A stretch of DNA of 64,000 nt from Moraxella osloensis (GCF_009867135.1 NZ_CP047226.1:496001-560000); one strand, 5' to 3'; counted from the stretch's first letter, positions 17,928-26,217 are shown. The notes: generated by a model from the letters alone, not told the origin. A program made the numbers and translations.

Positions 17928-19034
17928 ATGAAAACACTCAAGCTACGCATACGAGATAAACACACAGCAACGCTTAACCGCCTAAGCGGTTTAGTGAATT
18001 TCGTATGGAACTATGTGAATGACTTGAGTTACAAGCATCTGCAAAAGACTGGCAAGTTCTTTTCAGCCTACGACCTAAACGAATACACCAAAGGTAGCGG
18101 TGAACTGGTTGGCTTACACTCGCAAACCATTCAAGCCATCAACGAAACCCACACCAAAGCTAGAAAACAATTCAAAAAAGCCAAACTATCATGGCGAACC
18201 AATAACCCAAAATCAAAACGTAAATCGCTAGGTTGGCTACCATTCAAACAATCGGCTATTAAGCACATTACCACGCACCAAATTGGTAAAAAAGGCTTAA
18301 AATCTACCTTACAACTATCTTTAGCCAAAGGGCAAAAGCTAGTCATTGATCTATGGGACAGCTACAACCTATCGCTTTACCAAATCAACACACTAGAAAT
18401 TGTCCAAGACAGCCGTAACCGTTGGTATGCCTGTATCACAGTCAAAGACTATCCCAAACAATCATGCGGAACAGGTAGTGTAGGTATTGACTTAGGACTT
18501 AAAGACAGTGCTACCGCCTCAAACGGTGACAAGCTAACCATTAAGCAAACGCTAAAATATGCAAAACAATTAGCTATAGCCCAACGCTCAAACAACAAAA
18601 AACGTATCAAGGCTATCCATGCCAAAATCAAAAACACAAGGCAAGACCTGATACACAAATTCACCACCCAATTAGTCAAAGACAATGCCCTAATCGTGGT
18701 CGGTGATGTGAAAACCACCCAATTTAACAGTAAAAAAGGCAAACTCGCCAAATCGGTATATGATGCAGGTTGGTTTGAGCTTAAACGACAATTGACCTAT
18801 AAATGCGAGAACGCAGGTTGTCGTTTTGAAATCGTATCAGAGCGATACACTACCCAAACTTGCTCGTGTTGCGGTCAAATTGACCGCAATAGTCCGAAAG
18901 GTAGAGCAGGCTTGCGAATAAGAGAATGGACTTGTGCAATGTGTGGCACATGGCATGATAGAGATATTAATGCCAGTCGGAACATTCTTGCGGTCGGGCT
19001 TGGCCGTCTGGGAGCAGGAATCCCCTCACTTTAG
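17928..19034 (+). CDS. tnpB: TnpB RNA-guided nuclease (OrfB), copy 1
   Basis: A 368-residue TnpB. RuvC residues: Asp188 in GSVGIDLGLKD (RuvC-I) and Asp346 in WHDRDINAS (RuvC-III) are present. The zinc ribbon is Cys312/Cys315 and Cys336/Cys339. At the RuvC-II position, where most TnpBs have a Glu-Asp pair, this protein reads VVGDVKTTQ with Gly259. A Glu (Glu305) lies further on in IVSERYTTQTC and could substitute, as reported for a TnpB clade with a rearranged active site. TnpB proteins cut DNA matching the guide of the right-end RNA, which preserves the element at its donor site. The stop codon lies in the loop of the right-end hairpin. Confidence 0.93.
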   Translation: MKTLKLRIRDKHTATLNRLSGLVNFVWNYVNDLSYKHLQKTGKFFSAYDLNEYTKGSGELVGLHSQTIQAINETHTKARKQFKKAKLSWRTNNPKSKRKSLGWLPFKQSAIKHITTHQIGKKGLKSTLQLSLAKGQKLVIDLWDSYNLSLYQINTLEIVQDSRNRWYACITVKDYPKQSCGTGSVGIDLGLKDSATASNGDKLTIKQTLKYAKQLAIAQRSNNKKRIKAIHAKIKNTRQDLIHKFTTQLVKDNALIVVGDVKTTQFNSKKGKLAKSVYDAGWFELKRQLTYKCENAGCRFEIVSERYTTQTCSCCGQIDRNSPKGRAGLRIREWTCAMCGTWHDRDINASRNILAVGLGRLGAGIPSL

Positions 19035-19051
19035 GGAGGGGAGGAAGTCAA
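18930..19051 (+). ncRNA. Predicted right-end (omega) RNA scaffold of copy 1
   Basis: In this family the TnpB guide RNA derives from the tnpB 3' end plus the right end, with the guide read from flanking DNA. The right-end hairpin (19022-19041) and the conserved tail to 19051 are identical between the two copies. The 5' boundary is a guess. The guide would start at 19052 (GAGTCTAGCGAATTT...), which is AIPR sequence. Confidence 0.35.
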
Positions 19052-19261
19052 GAGTCTAGCGAATTTGAATCAACCGATCAAAAAATATTTTATATAATAT
19101 ATCTGATGACTAAAAGTGATATGCAGATTGAAAAAATTATTTTAAAATTTGAGGAAATTCTATCAAAATATCGAAAAGGTGAAAGTCTTCCAGATGCTAG
19201 GAAGTTGATTAATTTAAAATTTAAAGTTGATTTAGATGAAAACATTGATTTATTTCAATAA
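19052..19261 (+). pseudogene. 3' remnant of the interrupted AIPR gene
   Basis: From the first base after the element the frame GAG-TCT-AGC... runs open for 69 codons to TAA at 19259-19261. The peptide (ESSEFESTDQKIFYIIYL..., ending DENIDLFQ) has the same A+T-rich, Lys/Ile/Asp-rich character as the upstream AIPR part. It is in frame with AIPR codon 498 when the element is excised. A terminator follows. Alone it has no ribosome site, although an internal ATG exists at 19106. Confidence 0.75.
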
Positions 19262-19282
19262 GCAAATTTGATAAAGGAAAGG

Positions 19283-19304
19283 TCGCTCACATGAGCGATT
19301 TTTT
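19283..19304 (+). terminator. Rho-independent terminator after the AIPR gene
   Basis: TCGCTC (19283-19288) and GAGCGA (19293-19298) form the stem around a 4-nt loop, followed by six T. Confidence 0.8.
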
Positions 19305-19390
19305 CTTTTTTATAAAACCCTTAAACCTTGCTATACTTGATTGAATCAAGGAAAAAGAAAATTTATGACCGCAAAATTTGAGACAATAAC

Positions 19391-20380
19391 ATGGCAACGT
19401 TAACCCAAGAACAAACCGACTTCTTAAAAAGCCACCATATCCCAATGGACAAAACCTTTGACGCCAGCGGACTATCGAGCAAAGAATACAAAGCCAAAAT
19501 GAAAGAAAACGGCGCGCTCGTTGCCTACGGTGTACCGCCCTGCCCAAAAGGTCATACCCTCAAAAACAAACAAGCCAACTGCCTACAATGCAACCCCCAA
19601 GCCATCGCATCGCTCAAACGCCAAGCCACCCCAGGTGAGGTCTATATCGCCGTCTCACCTAGTCAGCTGCTTGCCAAAATCAGCCTCGTTGAAGACGCGA
19701 GCGATATCATCCACCAATTAAATAGCGAAAATCATGCCGAAATCAACGATTGGGCATTAGCGATGACAGGTCGCACCGACTCCATCGGACAAATGGAAAA
19801 CCACTTGCAGCAGCGCCTTGCCGATTACCAAGTACCCAGAAAACTCACTGCCGATGGCAAAACCACCAAAGCCTCGGGCGTGTACGACGTCGATGTGCAT
19901 GATGCGCTTGAAGTGATGAATGAAATGCCTTTTACCTTAAGCAAAATTGATAACGCCGTGATGGACGATTTTCACGCCCGCTATAGCGATAAACAGCTTC
20001 GCGAGCAGCAGCAAACTGAGCAGTTAGCCATCGAAGAGGCAGCGCGTAAACAAGCAGAAATTGCCGAACAAGCGCGACAAAAACAGGCTAAGCTTGAAGA
20101 ACAGCGTCAACTACAACAACAAGCCAAACAGCAAAAATTGGCACAAAAACAACAACGCCAACAGCAACTTGAAGCCAAAAAAGCGCAAAAACAGCAAAAA
20201 ATCGCCACCCAAGTGAAGCATAGCCCGTTAGATGGCATGCTAGTCGCTACCCCAAAATCATCAGCTATCAGACAGTCATCGCAAGGATTTTTTGACAACC
20301 AAAAAAATGTGATGTGGCTGATGATTGCTATCGCAGTAATTTTAGCCATCATGGTAACCGCTTACGCAATGCTAAAATAA
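19391..20380 (+). CDS. Tail-anchored protein with zinc ribbon, possible degenerate GIY-YIG-like domain and coiled coil
   Basis: A 329-residue protein of unknown function. Residues 51-67 have CPKGH...CLQC (Cys51, His55, Cys64, Cys67), a likely zinc-binding knuckle. Residues about 82-175 begin GEVYIAVSPSQLLAKISLVEDA and include a MENHLQQRLADY helix. This order resembles T5orf172-type GIY-YIG domains ('vYIa....lvKIG...E..L...L..Y'), but the catalytic Gly and Arg positions are not conserved, so it would be inactive. Residues about 205-275 are a long Gln/Lys/Ala-rich coiled coil, and about 307-327 a single C-terminal membrane helix. The domain call is tentative. The gene stands alone between the AIPR remnant and yajR. 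Confidence 0.6.
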   Translation: MATLTQEQTDFLKSHHIPMDKTFDASGLSSKEYKAKMKENGALVAYGVPPCPKGHTLKNKQANCLQCNPQAIASLKRQATPGEVYIAVSPSQLLAKISLVEDASDIIHQLNSENHAEINDWALAMTGRTDSIGQMENHLQQRLADYQVPRKLTADGKTTKASGVYDVDVHDALEVMNEMPFTLSKIDNAVMDDFHARYSDKQLREQQQTEQLAIEEAARKQAEIAEQARQKQAKLEEQRQLQQQAKQQKLAQKQQRQQQLEAKKAQKQQKIATQVKHSPLDGMLVATPKSSAIRQSSQGFFDNQKNVMWLMIAIAVILAIMVTAYAMLK

Positions 20381-20500
20381 TGGGGCTGAAACAATAAAGC
20401 CAAAATAATAAGGCTAAAATAATTTTTATTGCCAATAAATTCTCTGTGATAAAAATTAGGCATATAATAAGCCGTTTTTGGCAAAATTTTGTGAGCCACC

Positions 20501-21925
20501 ATGTCAGTAAAATCAACGTCAGTAAAATCAACGTCGAGAAATATGAGTCATAACTCCTCCATGAATGCATCCGAAAAGAAAGCGATTGCCGGGTTGGGCG
20601 GTATCTTTGCCTTGCGCATGCTCGGACTATTCATGATTGTGCCTGTGTTTGCAGTATATGGGACACAATATGCACACGCCACGCCGTTTTTGATTGGATT
20701 GGCGATTGGTATCTATGGCTTAGGGCAAGCGATTTTTCAGATTCCCATGAGTTTTTTGGCGGACAAATATCCGCGTAAGCCGATTATCATTGCAGGGTTA
20801 TTGGTATTTGCGCTCGGGGGAGCGATTTGCGCCTTATCAACCGACATCTATATGGTGATATTGGGGCGTTTGATTGCAGGCAGTGGCGCGGTTTCAGCGG
20901 TAGTGATGGCACTACTCGCGGATGTGACTCGTGAAGAGCATCGCACCAAAGCGATGGCAACCATGGGGCTGACCATTGCCATGTCGGTGATGGTCGCATT
21001 TGGGCTCGGTCCGATTTTGACGCATGTGCTCGATATCTCAGGCCTGTTCTGGGTGACAGTGGCGTCCGCTATTTTCGCCATTGGCTTACTGTGGATCGTG
21101 CCCACCCCAAATCGGGTACTAAAGCACAATCTCAATAATCACTCAGTTAAAGCACAGTTTGCTGAAGTATTAAAAATTGGCGATATCAACCGGTTGCATT
21201 TGGCGATTTTTGCGCTGCATCTGTCAATGACAGCGATGTTTACCTTATTGCCACACCAGTTTCATGATGTGCTGGGCTTGACGGTAGCACAGCAAGGTTT
21301 TGTGTATTTGCCGCTACTGTTATTGGGCTTTATCATTGCGGTTCCGCTGATTATCATCGCAGAAAAAAAACGGCAAATGCGCCCCGTGTTTTTGGCGTCG
21401 TTAGCGACCTTGGTGGCGGGATTGGTAGTTTTGGCGGTGGCTAGTCAGACCATCGTGGGTTTAATTATTGGGCTTGCGGTTTATTACATCGGCTTTAATA
21501 GCCTTGAGGCGACCATTCCGTCTTGGATTTCCAAACGCGCGCCCGTTGCCAACAAAGCGACGGCAATGGGTATTAACTCATCTGCACAGTTTTTGGGTGC
21601 TTTTGTGGGCGGTGCCATGGGCGGTATTTTACTGACCAAACCGATGTGGTTGTCATGGACGGTGCTCGCTATCGTGACCGTCGTTGCGTTATTGTTTATC
21701 CTGCCGATTGCATCCCCACCGTATTTGACTAGCCTAACGATTACCCTGCCAACAGGTATCGACACAACTGCGTGGTCACAGCAAATTTTGGCGATTGACG
21801 GCGTGGATGAGATAGTGATGATGCCAAAAGAAAACATTGCTTATCTCAAACTGGATAAAGAAAAATTGACCGATGACACGCGACAGCATTTGTCACATCT
21901 TACCGGTCAGACGCTAGCAATTTGA
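20501..21925 (+). CDS. yajR: MFS transporter, YajR type with C-terminal ferredoxin-like (YAM) domain
   Basis: A 474-residue 12-helix major facilitator. FLADKYPRKPIIIAG carries the canonical loop 2-3 motif A (D-K-x-x-R-K/R). Residues about 405-474 are soluble; ILAIDGVDEIVMMPKENIAYLKLD matches the YAM domain found in E. coli YajR, where it packs against the transporter. The exported substrate is unknown. The start is uncertain: ATG 20501 has a weak ribosome site, and ATGs at 20543 and 20561 are alternatives. The first codons contain a perfect 15-bp tandem duplication encoding SVKST twice. This variable N-terminus precedes the first helix, so it should not affect folding. Confidence 0.85.
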   Translation: MSVKSTSVKSTSRNMSHNSSMNASEKKAIAGLGGIFALRMLGLFMIVPVFAVYGTQYAHATPFLIGLAIGIYGLGQAIFQIPMSFLADKYPRKPIIIAGLLVFALGGAICALSTDIYMVILGRLIAGSGAVSAVVMALLADVTREEHRTKAMATMGLTIAMSVMVAFGLGPILTHVLDISGLFWVTVASAIFAIGLLWIVPTPNRVLKHNLNNHSVKAQFAEVLKIGDINRLHLAIFALHLSMTAMFTLLPHQFHDVLGLTVAQQGFVYLPLLLLGFIIAVPLIIIAEKKRQMRPVFLASLATLVAGLVVLAVASQTIVGLIIGLAVYYIGFNSLEATIPSWISKRAPVANKATAMGINSSAQFLGAFVGGAMGGILLTKPMWLSWTVLAIVTVVALLFILPIASPPYLTSLTITLPTGIDTTAWSQQILAIDGVDEIVMMPKENIAYLKLDKEKLTDDTRQHLSHLTGQTLAI

Positions 21926-22003
21926 TGCAAAGTCTAGTAAAGTAATGGCATTGTACTTGCGCTAAATCTGTAAGGATTTGGCTAAAAATTCTAGAAAACT
22001 ATT

Positions 22004-22063
22004 AAGAAATTCATCAAGAAAGTTATCAAAAAAATCATCAAAAAATTCATCAAGGAAATTCTA
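22004..22063 (+). repeat. Five tandem 12-bp degenerate repeats ending in the ssb ribosome site
   Basis: Units: AAGAAATTCATC, AAGAAAGTTATC, AAAAAAATCATC, AAAAAATTCATC and AAGGAAATTCTA, contiguous with no gaps. The last contains the AAGGA ribosome site and the A of the ATG. They form an A-rich, probably unstructured ssb leader. Confidence 0.8.
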
Positions 22064-22722
22064 TGCGCGGCGTAAATAAAGTAATCATTGTAGGCAACCT
22101 TGGTTCAGATCCTGAAGTCAAACAATTTGCCAATGGCGGTAGCGTGACGCGTATCGCCGTGGCGACAAGTGAGCAGTGGAACGACAAACAAACAGGTGAG
22201 CGCCGCGAGCAAACAGAATGGCACCGTATTTCATTGTTTAATAAACTCGGTGAAATTGCAGCGCAATACCTGCGTAAAGGTAGCCAAGTCTATATCGAAG
22301 GTAGCCTTCGCACCAGTAAATACACCGATCAAAATGGCGTAGAGCGTTATGCTACAGAGATTCGTGCCGACCAAATGCAAATGCTCGGTACCGCAGGCGG
22401 CGTTCAAGGCGGTATTCCTAATAACAACAATACCGGCACAACCTACCAAAACCAGCCCCAAGGTGGTTATAATCAAGTTGGCTACAACCAAGGTGGCAAC
22501 CAAGCGCCCAATCATTTTGGCGGCTATCCAAACCAAAATAATGCCCAAGCTGCGCCACAAACGGGTCAAAATGCAGGATTTGGCAATAACCCGTTTATGA
22601 ATGGCAACCAAGCGCCACAAGGGGCAAATATAGGAAATAATCAGCCTGCCCAAAATCCCCAACAAAACCCAGCCATGGCAATGCCAAAACCAGGCGCAGT
22701 TGATGATGACATCCCGTTCTAG
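22063..22722 (+). CDS. ssb: Single-stranded DNA-binding protein
   Basis: Tetrameric SSB that coats single-stranded DNA in replication, repair and recombination. Of 219 residues, 1-110 form the OB fold ([52 protein letters not shown]), followed by a long Gln/Asn/Gly-rich disordered linker. The acidic tip DDDIPF, which binds partner proteins such as PriA and RecQ, is intact. The linker makes it longer than the 178-residue E. coli protein, typical of Moraxellaceae. The AAGGA site is 6 nt before the ATG. It follows yajR by 137 nt and is terminated by a strong hairpin. uvrA is not divergent from it here as it is in E. coli. Confidence 0.96.
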   Translation: MRGVNKVIIVGNLGSDPEVKQFANGGSVTRIAVATSEQWNDKQTGERREQTEWHRISLFNKLGEIAAQYLRKGSQVYIEGSLRTSKYTDQNGVERYATEIRADQMQMLGTAGGVQGGIPNNNNTGTTYQNQPQGGYNQVGYNQGGNQAPNHFGGYPNQNNAQAAPQTGQNAGFGNNPFMNGNQAPQGANIGNNQPAQNPQQNPAMAMPKPGAVDDDIPF

Positions 22723-22756
22723 GATACACCCTTAGACTTTAAGTTTTATTAGGTCT

Positions 22757-22797
22757 AAAAAAATCCTTGCACAGTCACACTGTTGCAAGGATTTTTT
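22757..22797 (+). terminator. Rho-independent terminator of ssb
   Basis: A long stem (AAAAAATCCTTGC-ACAG with CTGTTGCAAGGATTTTTT, one bulged base) and a T run. Confidence 0.9.
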
Positions 22798-22861
22798 ATG
22801 CCGTTTTTTCTGATAGTAGTCTGCTAGTAAGGTGCAGGATTTAAGTTACAGGGTTCAAGGT

Positions 22862-23902
22862 CTAAGGCGCAGGGTTAGGGTATAAGGTCTGCACCGCTTC
22901 GATATCAGCCAATACTTCTTGGGACAATACCAAGTCTACGGACGCGATATTGCTGGCTAGTTGCTGAGTGGTGGTTGCCCCAATGATGTTGGCAGTCACA
23001 AACGAGCGGCTATTGACAAACGCCAGTGCCATTTGTGCCATATCTAGATGATGTTTTTTGGCGACCTCGGCATAGGCTTGTGTAGCTTGTTGCGCTTGCT
23101 CATTCAAATAACGGGTAAAATGGCTATAAAGGCTCAAGCGACTGTTGGCAGGCTTGTTACCGCCCAAATATTTGCCTGATAACACCCCAAATGCTAGCGG
23201 TGAATAAGCAAGTAACCCAATTTGCTCGCGGTGACTGATTTCTGCCAGTCCTACTTCATACAAGCGATTGAGTAAACTATAAGGATTTTGTATGGTGATA
23301 GGTCTAGCAAGCCCATGTTTATCGGCTTCTGCTAAGTAGCGCATGACGCCCCAGGGGGTATCATTGGATAACCCATAAGCGCGGATTCGACCTTTGGTGA
23401 TTTCATCATTGAGTGCTTCGATGGTTTCCAAAAATGGCGTCAATTGTTTGGTGTCTTGCTGCGCCATACTTTCTGTATAGCCGCGTTGACCAAAAAAGTT
23501 GGTCTGACGCTCTGGCCAGTGGAGCTGATAAATATCGATATGGTCGGTTTGCAAGCGCTGTAGATTGCTGTCTAATGCCGCACGAATGGTTTTTTTATCA
23601 AACTTGGTATTGCCACCGCGCAAAAAATCATTGCGAGAGATTTTACTCGCCAATACGACATCATTTCTTTTGCCTGTCTTGGCAAACCAGCTACCCATAA
23701 AGCGCTCGGTATCACCCTGTTTGTCTTTATCAGGGGGTGACGGATACATCTCTGCGGTATCCCAAAAGTTCACACCTTGGGCAAGGGCATAATCCATTTG
23801 TTTATGGGCATCCTGCTCGCTATTTTGCTGTCCCCAGGTCATGGTGCCTAAGCAAATTTTGGAGACGCTATCGCCCAGTTGTGGCAATGTATCAAATTGC
23901 AT
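22862..23902 (-). CDS. tas: Aldo/keto reductase, Tas type
   Basis: An NADPH-dependent aldo/keto reductase of exactly the length of E. coli Tas (346 residues). It is co-linear with Tas throughout: LGTMTWGQQNSEQDAHKQMD at the start, DTAEMYPSPP containing the catalytic Asp and Tyr, YQLHWPER with the catalytic His, TIQNPYSLLNRLYEVGLAE, and the end EAVQTLYPNPAP. ASKIS supplies the catalytic Lys. The physiological substrate of Tas is not established; in E. coli it suppresses a starvation-related tyrosine auxotrophy. The gene stands alone, convergent with ssb. The upstream region to gspN holds no other gene. Confidence 0.9.
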   Translation of the reverse strand: MQFDTLPQLGDSVSKICLGTMTWGQQNSEQDAHKQMDYALAQGVNFWDTAEMYPSPPDKDKQGDTERFMGSWFAKTGKRNDVVLASKISRNDFLRGGNTKFDKKTIRAALDSNLQRLQTDHIDIYQLHWPERQTNFFGQRGYTESMAQQDTKQLTPFLETIEALNDEITKGRIRAYGLSNDTPWGVMRYLAEADKHGLARPITIQNPYSLLNRLYEVGLAEISHREQIGLLAYSPLAFGVLSGKYLGGNKPANSRLSLYSHFTRYLNEQAQQATQAYAEVAKKHHLDMAQMALAFVNSRSFVTANIIGATTTQQLASNIASVDLVLSQEVLADIEAVQTLYPNPAP

Positions 23903-24241
23903 GCTATTTTCCTTGTGTTTTGCATGATAGTTTTAACCAGCTTGGTGAAGTGATTGTAGCAAACTCATGGTGATAAACTCGGTTGCAAATTGTAGTGAGT
24001 ATGGCAGGCAGCCGCAATAAATAGTCTGCCCAAAACAAGCCTGACAAAATTTTGATTTTTTATGGATTGACATTACAACGCCATAAAAATCAGTTATGAT
24101 AAAGCGTTTGATTTTAGTTAGAAAAATATTTGAGTGTTGGCGCAGAGTGGGTTCAAAATTTTTTGCGCTAATGGCAATTTTTATCCTGCATGAATTATTT
24201 GATTGTTGATTAATCTGCTGGTGGATTGCGTCACTTTATCG
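23903..24241. other. 339-bp intergenic region between divergent tas and gspN
   Basis: No coding sequence, no clear repeat. A TTGACA occurs near 24066, but no properly spaced -10 follows, so the gspN promoter cannot be placed confidently. Confidence 0.4.
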
Positions 24242-25099
24242 ATGTCAAAAATCATTGTAAAAAGGTATTCAAGTTTGGCAAGTGTCAATTCATTACGTCC
24301 GACAAAACTATGGTGGCTGGTAGGTCTGGTTTTGCTTTGCTTAAGCTTGTTGATTCAGCTACCTGCAGCGTGGCTGCTGCAAAAATTCGCCCCAAACAAC
24401 CCGTACTTGCAGCAAATATCCGGCAACCTTTGGCAAGGTCAAGCCAATTGGCAAATCAATGCGCGCGCCAATACGCCGCTGGCGGGTAGTGTCGATTGGC
24501 GCTGGCAGCCGTGGCATTTATTGATGGGCAAACTGGGTATGGCAGTCGATATTCGCTCCGGCAAAACCGACTTGCAAGGCGTGGTCAAATTCAATAAAAC
24601 CAGCTGGCAAGCCAATGATTTCAACGGCAAAATCAGCCATGACACATTGGCGCAGTTGGTCAGTTGGCAATTACCCGATACACCGATTACCATCAAAGAA
24701 GTGTCGATTGAAAAAAATAAGCAAGGCTATCAAGCCGCCAAAGGCAGCATGAATTGGGCAGGTGGCGATTTGGGGTATCCCACAGGCGGCAAAACCTACC
24801 TGATTAAACTCCCCACCATGCAAGGCAACTTAAGCGCGGATAAAGCAAGTGTCCAGCCAGCCGCCAATGCCAATGGTATTAATACTAGCAACAAGGCAGC
24901 GCAAGGTAAAAGCTTGCATTTAGCCCTTACTACACCGCAAGCCGAGCGATTGGGGGATTTTTATCTTGACCAAGATAATATGATAGATGTGTCATTGACC
25001 CAGCGATTGCTCAAAAATATGCCAGCGTACCAAGGCAAAGGGGCTGATGACAGTGTGGTGGTGTCCATTCGCCAACCTTTGACCAGTATGGGTAATTAG
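24242..25099 (+). CDS. gspN: Type II secretion system protein N
   Basis: Inner-membrane component of the type II secretion system, an assembly-linked accessory protein. The 285-residue product has one N-terminal membrane helix (LWWLVGLVLLCLSLLIQLPA) and a periplasmic beta-rich domain. The family pattern 'G.LWQG.A.W' is visible as ISGNLWQGQANW, and the following GSVDWRWQPWHLL matches the repeated W-rich strands of GspN. The frame extends to a TTG at 24203; ATG 24242 is preferred although neither has a strong ribosome site. gspC starts 10 nt after its stop, so gspN-gspC-gspD form an operon. The order N-C-D, separate from the other gsp genes, resembles Acinetobacter. Confidence 0.82.
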   Translation: MSKIIVKRYSSLASVNSLRPTKLWWLVGLVLLCLSLLIQLPAAWLLQKFAPNNPYLQQISGNLWQGQANWQINARANTPLAGSVDWRWQPWHLLMGKLGMAVDIRSGKTDLQGVVKFNKTSWQANDFNGKISHDTLAQLVSWQLPDTPITIKEVSIEKNKQGYQAAKGSMNWAGGDLGYPTGGKTYLIKLPTMQGNLSADKASVQPAANANGINTSNKAAQGKSLHLALTTPQAERLGDFYLDQDNMIDVSLTQRLLKNMPAYQGKGADDSVVVSIRQPLTSMGN

Positions 25100-25109
25100 A
25101 GATGTAGCG

Positions 25110-26135
25110 ATGATAGCAGATATGATAAAAGCCATCCAGCGTCCCTCGTTGAGCCGTAAAACAACGACTGGTAAATTTGTGCCGATGGCGGTGGTAGAAA
25201 AACTGTATCCTTGGTTGCTATTGGCAGCTATTTTTTGGTTGGTGTGGCAATTAAGCCAAGTAATTTGGCTGGTGGTTGCCCCGCCCAAAGCCCCAGCACT
25301 CACCCCAATTCCTATGCAGACAAACTTGGTCGCGCAATCTGCCAATAGCAATGCATTAGATTTTTTTGCGCAGCCAACTGCCCCGCAAGCGCCGGCAGCG
25401 ACACCCCCAGATATTAAAGTGGTAGGCGTGACCATTGCCACCCCAGAGAGTCAATCGTATGCAATTTTGACCGCCAATGGTAAAACCTTAAGCTATCGTA
25501 TCAACGACATGATTGATGGCAGTAGTTATAAATTGGTTAAAGTCGCAGCCGATTTTGTAATGGTGGCAGATGCCAGTGGTCAAACCAGTAAAGTGCCATT
25601 TGGGCAACCGTTTTTTCTTGACCAAAGCGAGGCTATCAGAGCCGAAGCGCAAGCCAACGGTGCTGCAGGCGTGGATAATGGCTCAAATATGGCACAAACC
25701 CCCACACCGAGCTTAGGCGGCGCTGCGCCACAAGCGATTAGCGGCGCGCCAGTGGCTACAGGCGACCCCCATGATCGAGAGGATTCTGCGCCCACTATGG
25801 CGACGTCAAATGCTGCCAATACCTCGCCAAGCGGTGCATCGTCAGCCATTGGTGGCGCGATTCAAGGACTTCAGCAAAATGCCTCAGGGTATCTAAGCCA
25901 AATGGGTGTGGCAGCGACAGGGCAAGGCTATTTAGTGACCGATGCGATGTCCGCAGCACTAAAAAACCGATTGGGGCTACAAACAGGGGATAAAGTCCTC
26001 TCCGTCAATGGACAAAACGTGGGTCAAAACCCAACACAAGATGCCCAACTACTACGTCAAGTGCAACAAGCAGGACAAGCGCAAATTCAAGTTCAGCGCG
26101 GCGACCAAGTCGTGACAGTACGTCAGTCATTTTGA
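25110..26135 (+). CDS. gspC: Type II secretion system protein C (PDZ type)
   Basis: Inner-membrane clamp protein linking the inner-membrane platform to the GspD secretin. Of 341 residues, about 33-57 form the single membrane helix. Residues about 100-170 are the HR domain (IKVVGVTIATPESQSYAIL and SYRINDMIDGSSYKLVKV), which contacts the GspD N0 domain. A long Gly/Ala/Ser-rich linker follows, and residues about 265-341 are a PDZ domain (GYLVTDAM; LGLQTGDKVLSVNGQNV). It lies between gspN and gspD. Confidence 0.9.
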   Translation: MIADMIKAIQRPSLSRKTTTGKFVPMAVVEKLYPWLLLAAIFWLVWQLSQVIWLVVAPPKAPALTPIPMQTNLVAQSANSNALDFFAQPTAPQAPAATPPDIKVVGVTIATPESQSYAILTANGKTLSYRINDMIDGSSYKLVKVAADFVMVADASGQTSKVPFGQPFFLDQSEAIRAEAQANGAAGVDNGSNMAQTPTPSLGGAAPQAISGAPVATGDPHDREDSAPTMATSNAANTSPSGASSAIGGAIQGLQQNASGYLSQMGVAATGQGYLVTDAMSAALKNRLGLQTGDKVLSVNGQNVGQNPTQDAQLLRQVQQAGQAQIQVQRGDQVVTVRQSF

Positions 26136-26217
26136 TAAAAGATAGTAAAAGTTACAGACGTCATCGCTACGTGAGACACAAGTCGGTGACATGCGTTAAA
26201 AATTGATAAGGTACATT

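Larger units (their letters stand above)
17399..19051 (+). mobile_element. IS200/IS605-family insertion sequence with tnpA and tnpB (copy 1)
   Basis: Boundaries come from comparison with copy 2 at 31738-32950. The shared sequence starts CGTTGCCGTAAAACC and ends GAAGTCAA. Left-end hairpin: CCACCG (17407-17412), loop ACTTCAGG, CGGTGG (17421-17426). Right-end hairpin: CCCCTC (19022-19027), loop ACTTTAGG, GAGGGG (19036-19041). Both have 6-bp stems with near-identical 8-nt loops, as expected for single-strand TnpA recognition. The terminal TCAA equals the right cleavage site of IS608. CGTTG just left of the element (17394-17398) is the likely target/TAM. There is no target duplication, normal for the family. 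tnpA and tnpB are divergent, 48 bp apart. Confidence 0.9.

Noticed and set aside
15905..20380. Multi-gene defence island around the AIPR gene
   Set aside because: Only one AIPR gene and one insertion element are present; neighbours are uvrA and ordinary chromosomal genes. The 19391 gene is too unclear to count as a partner.
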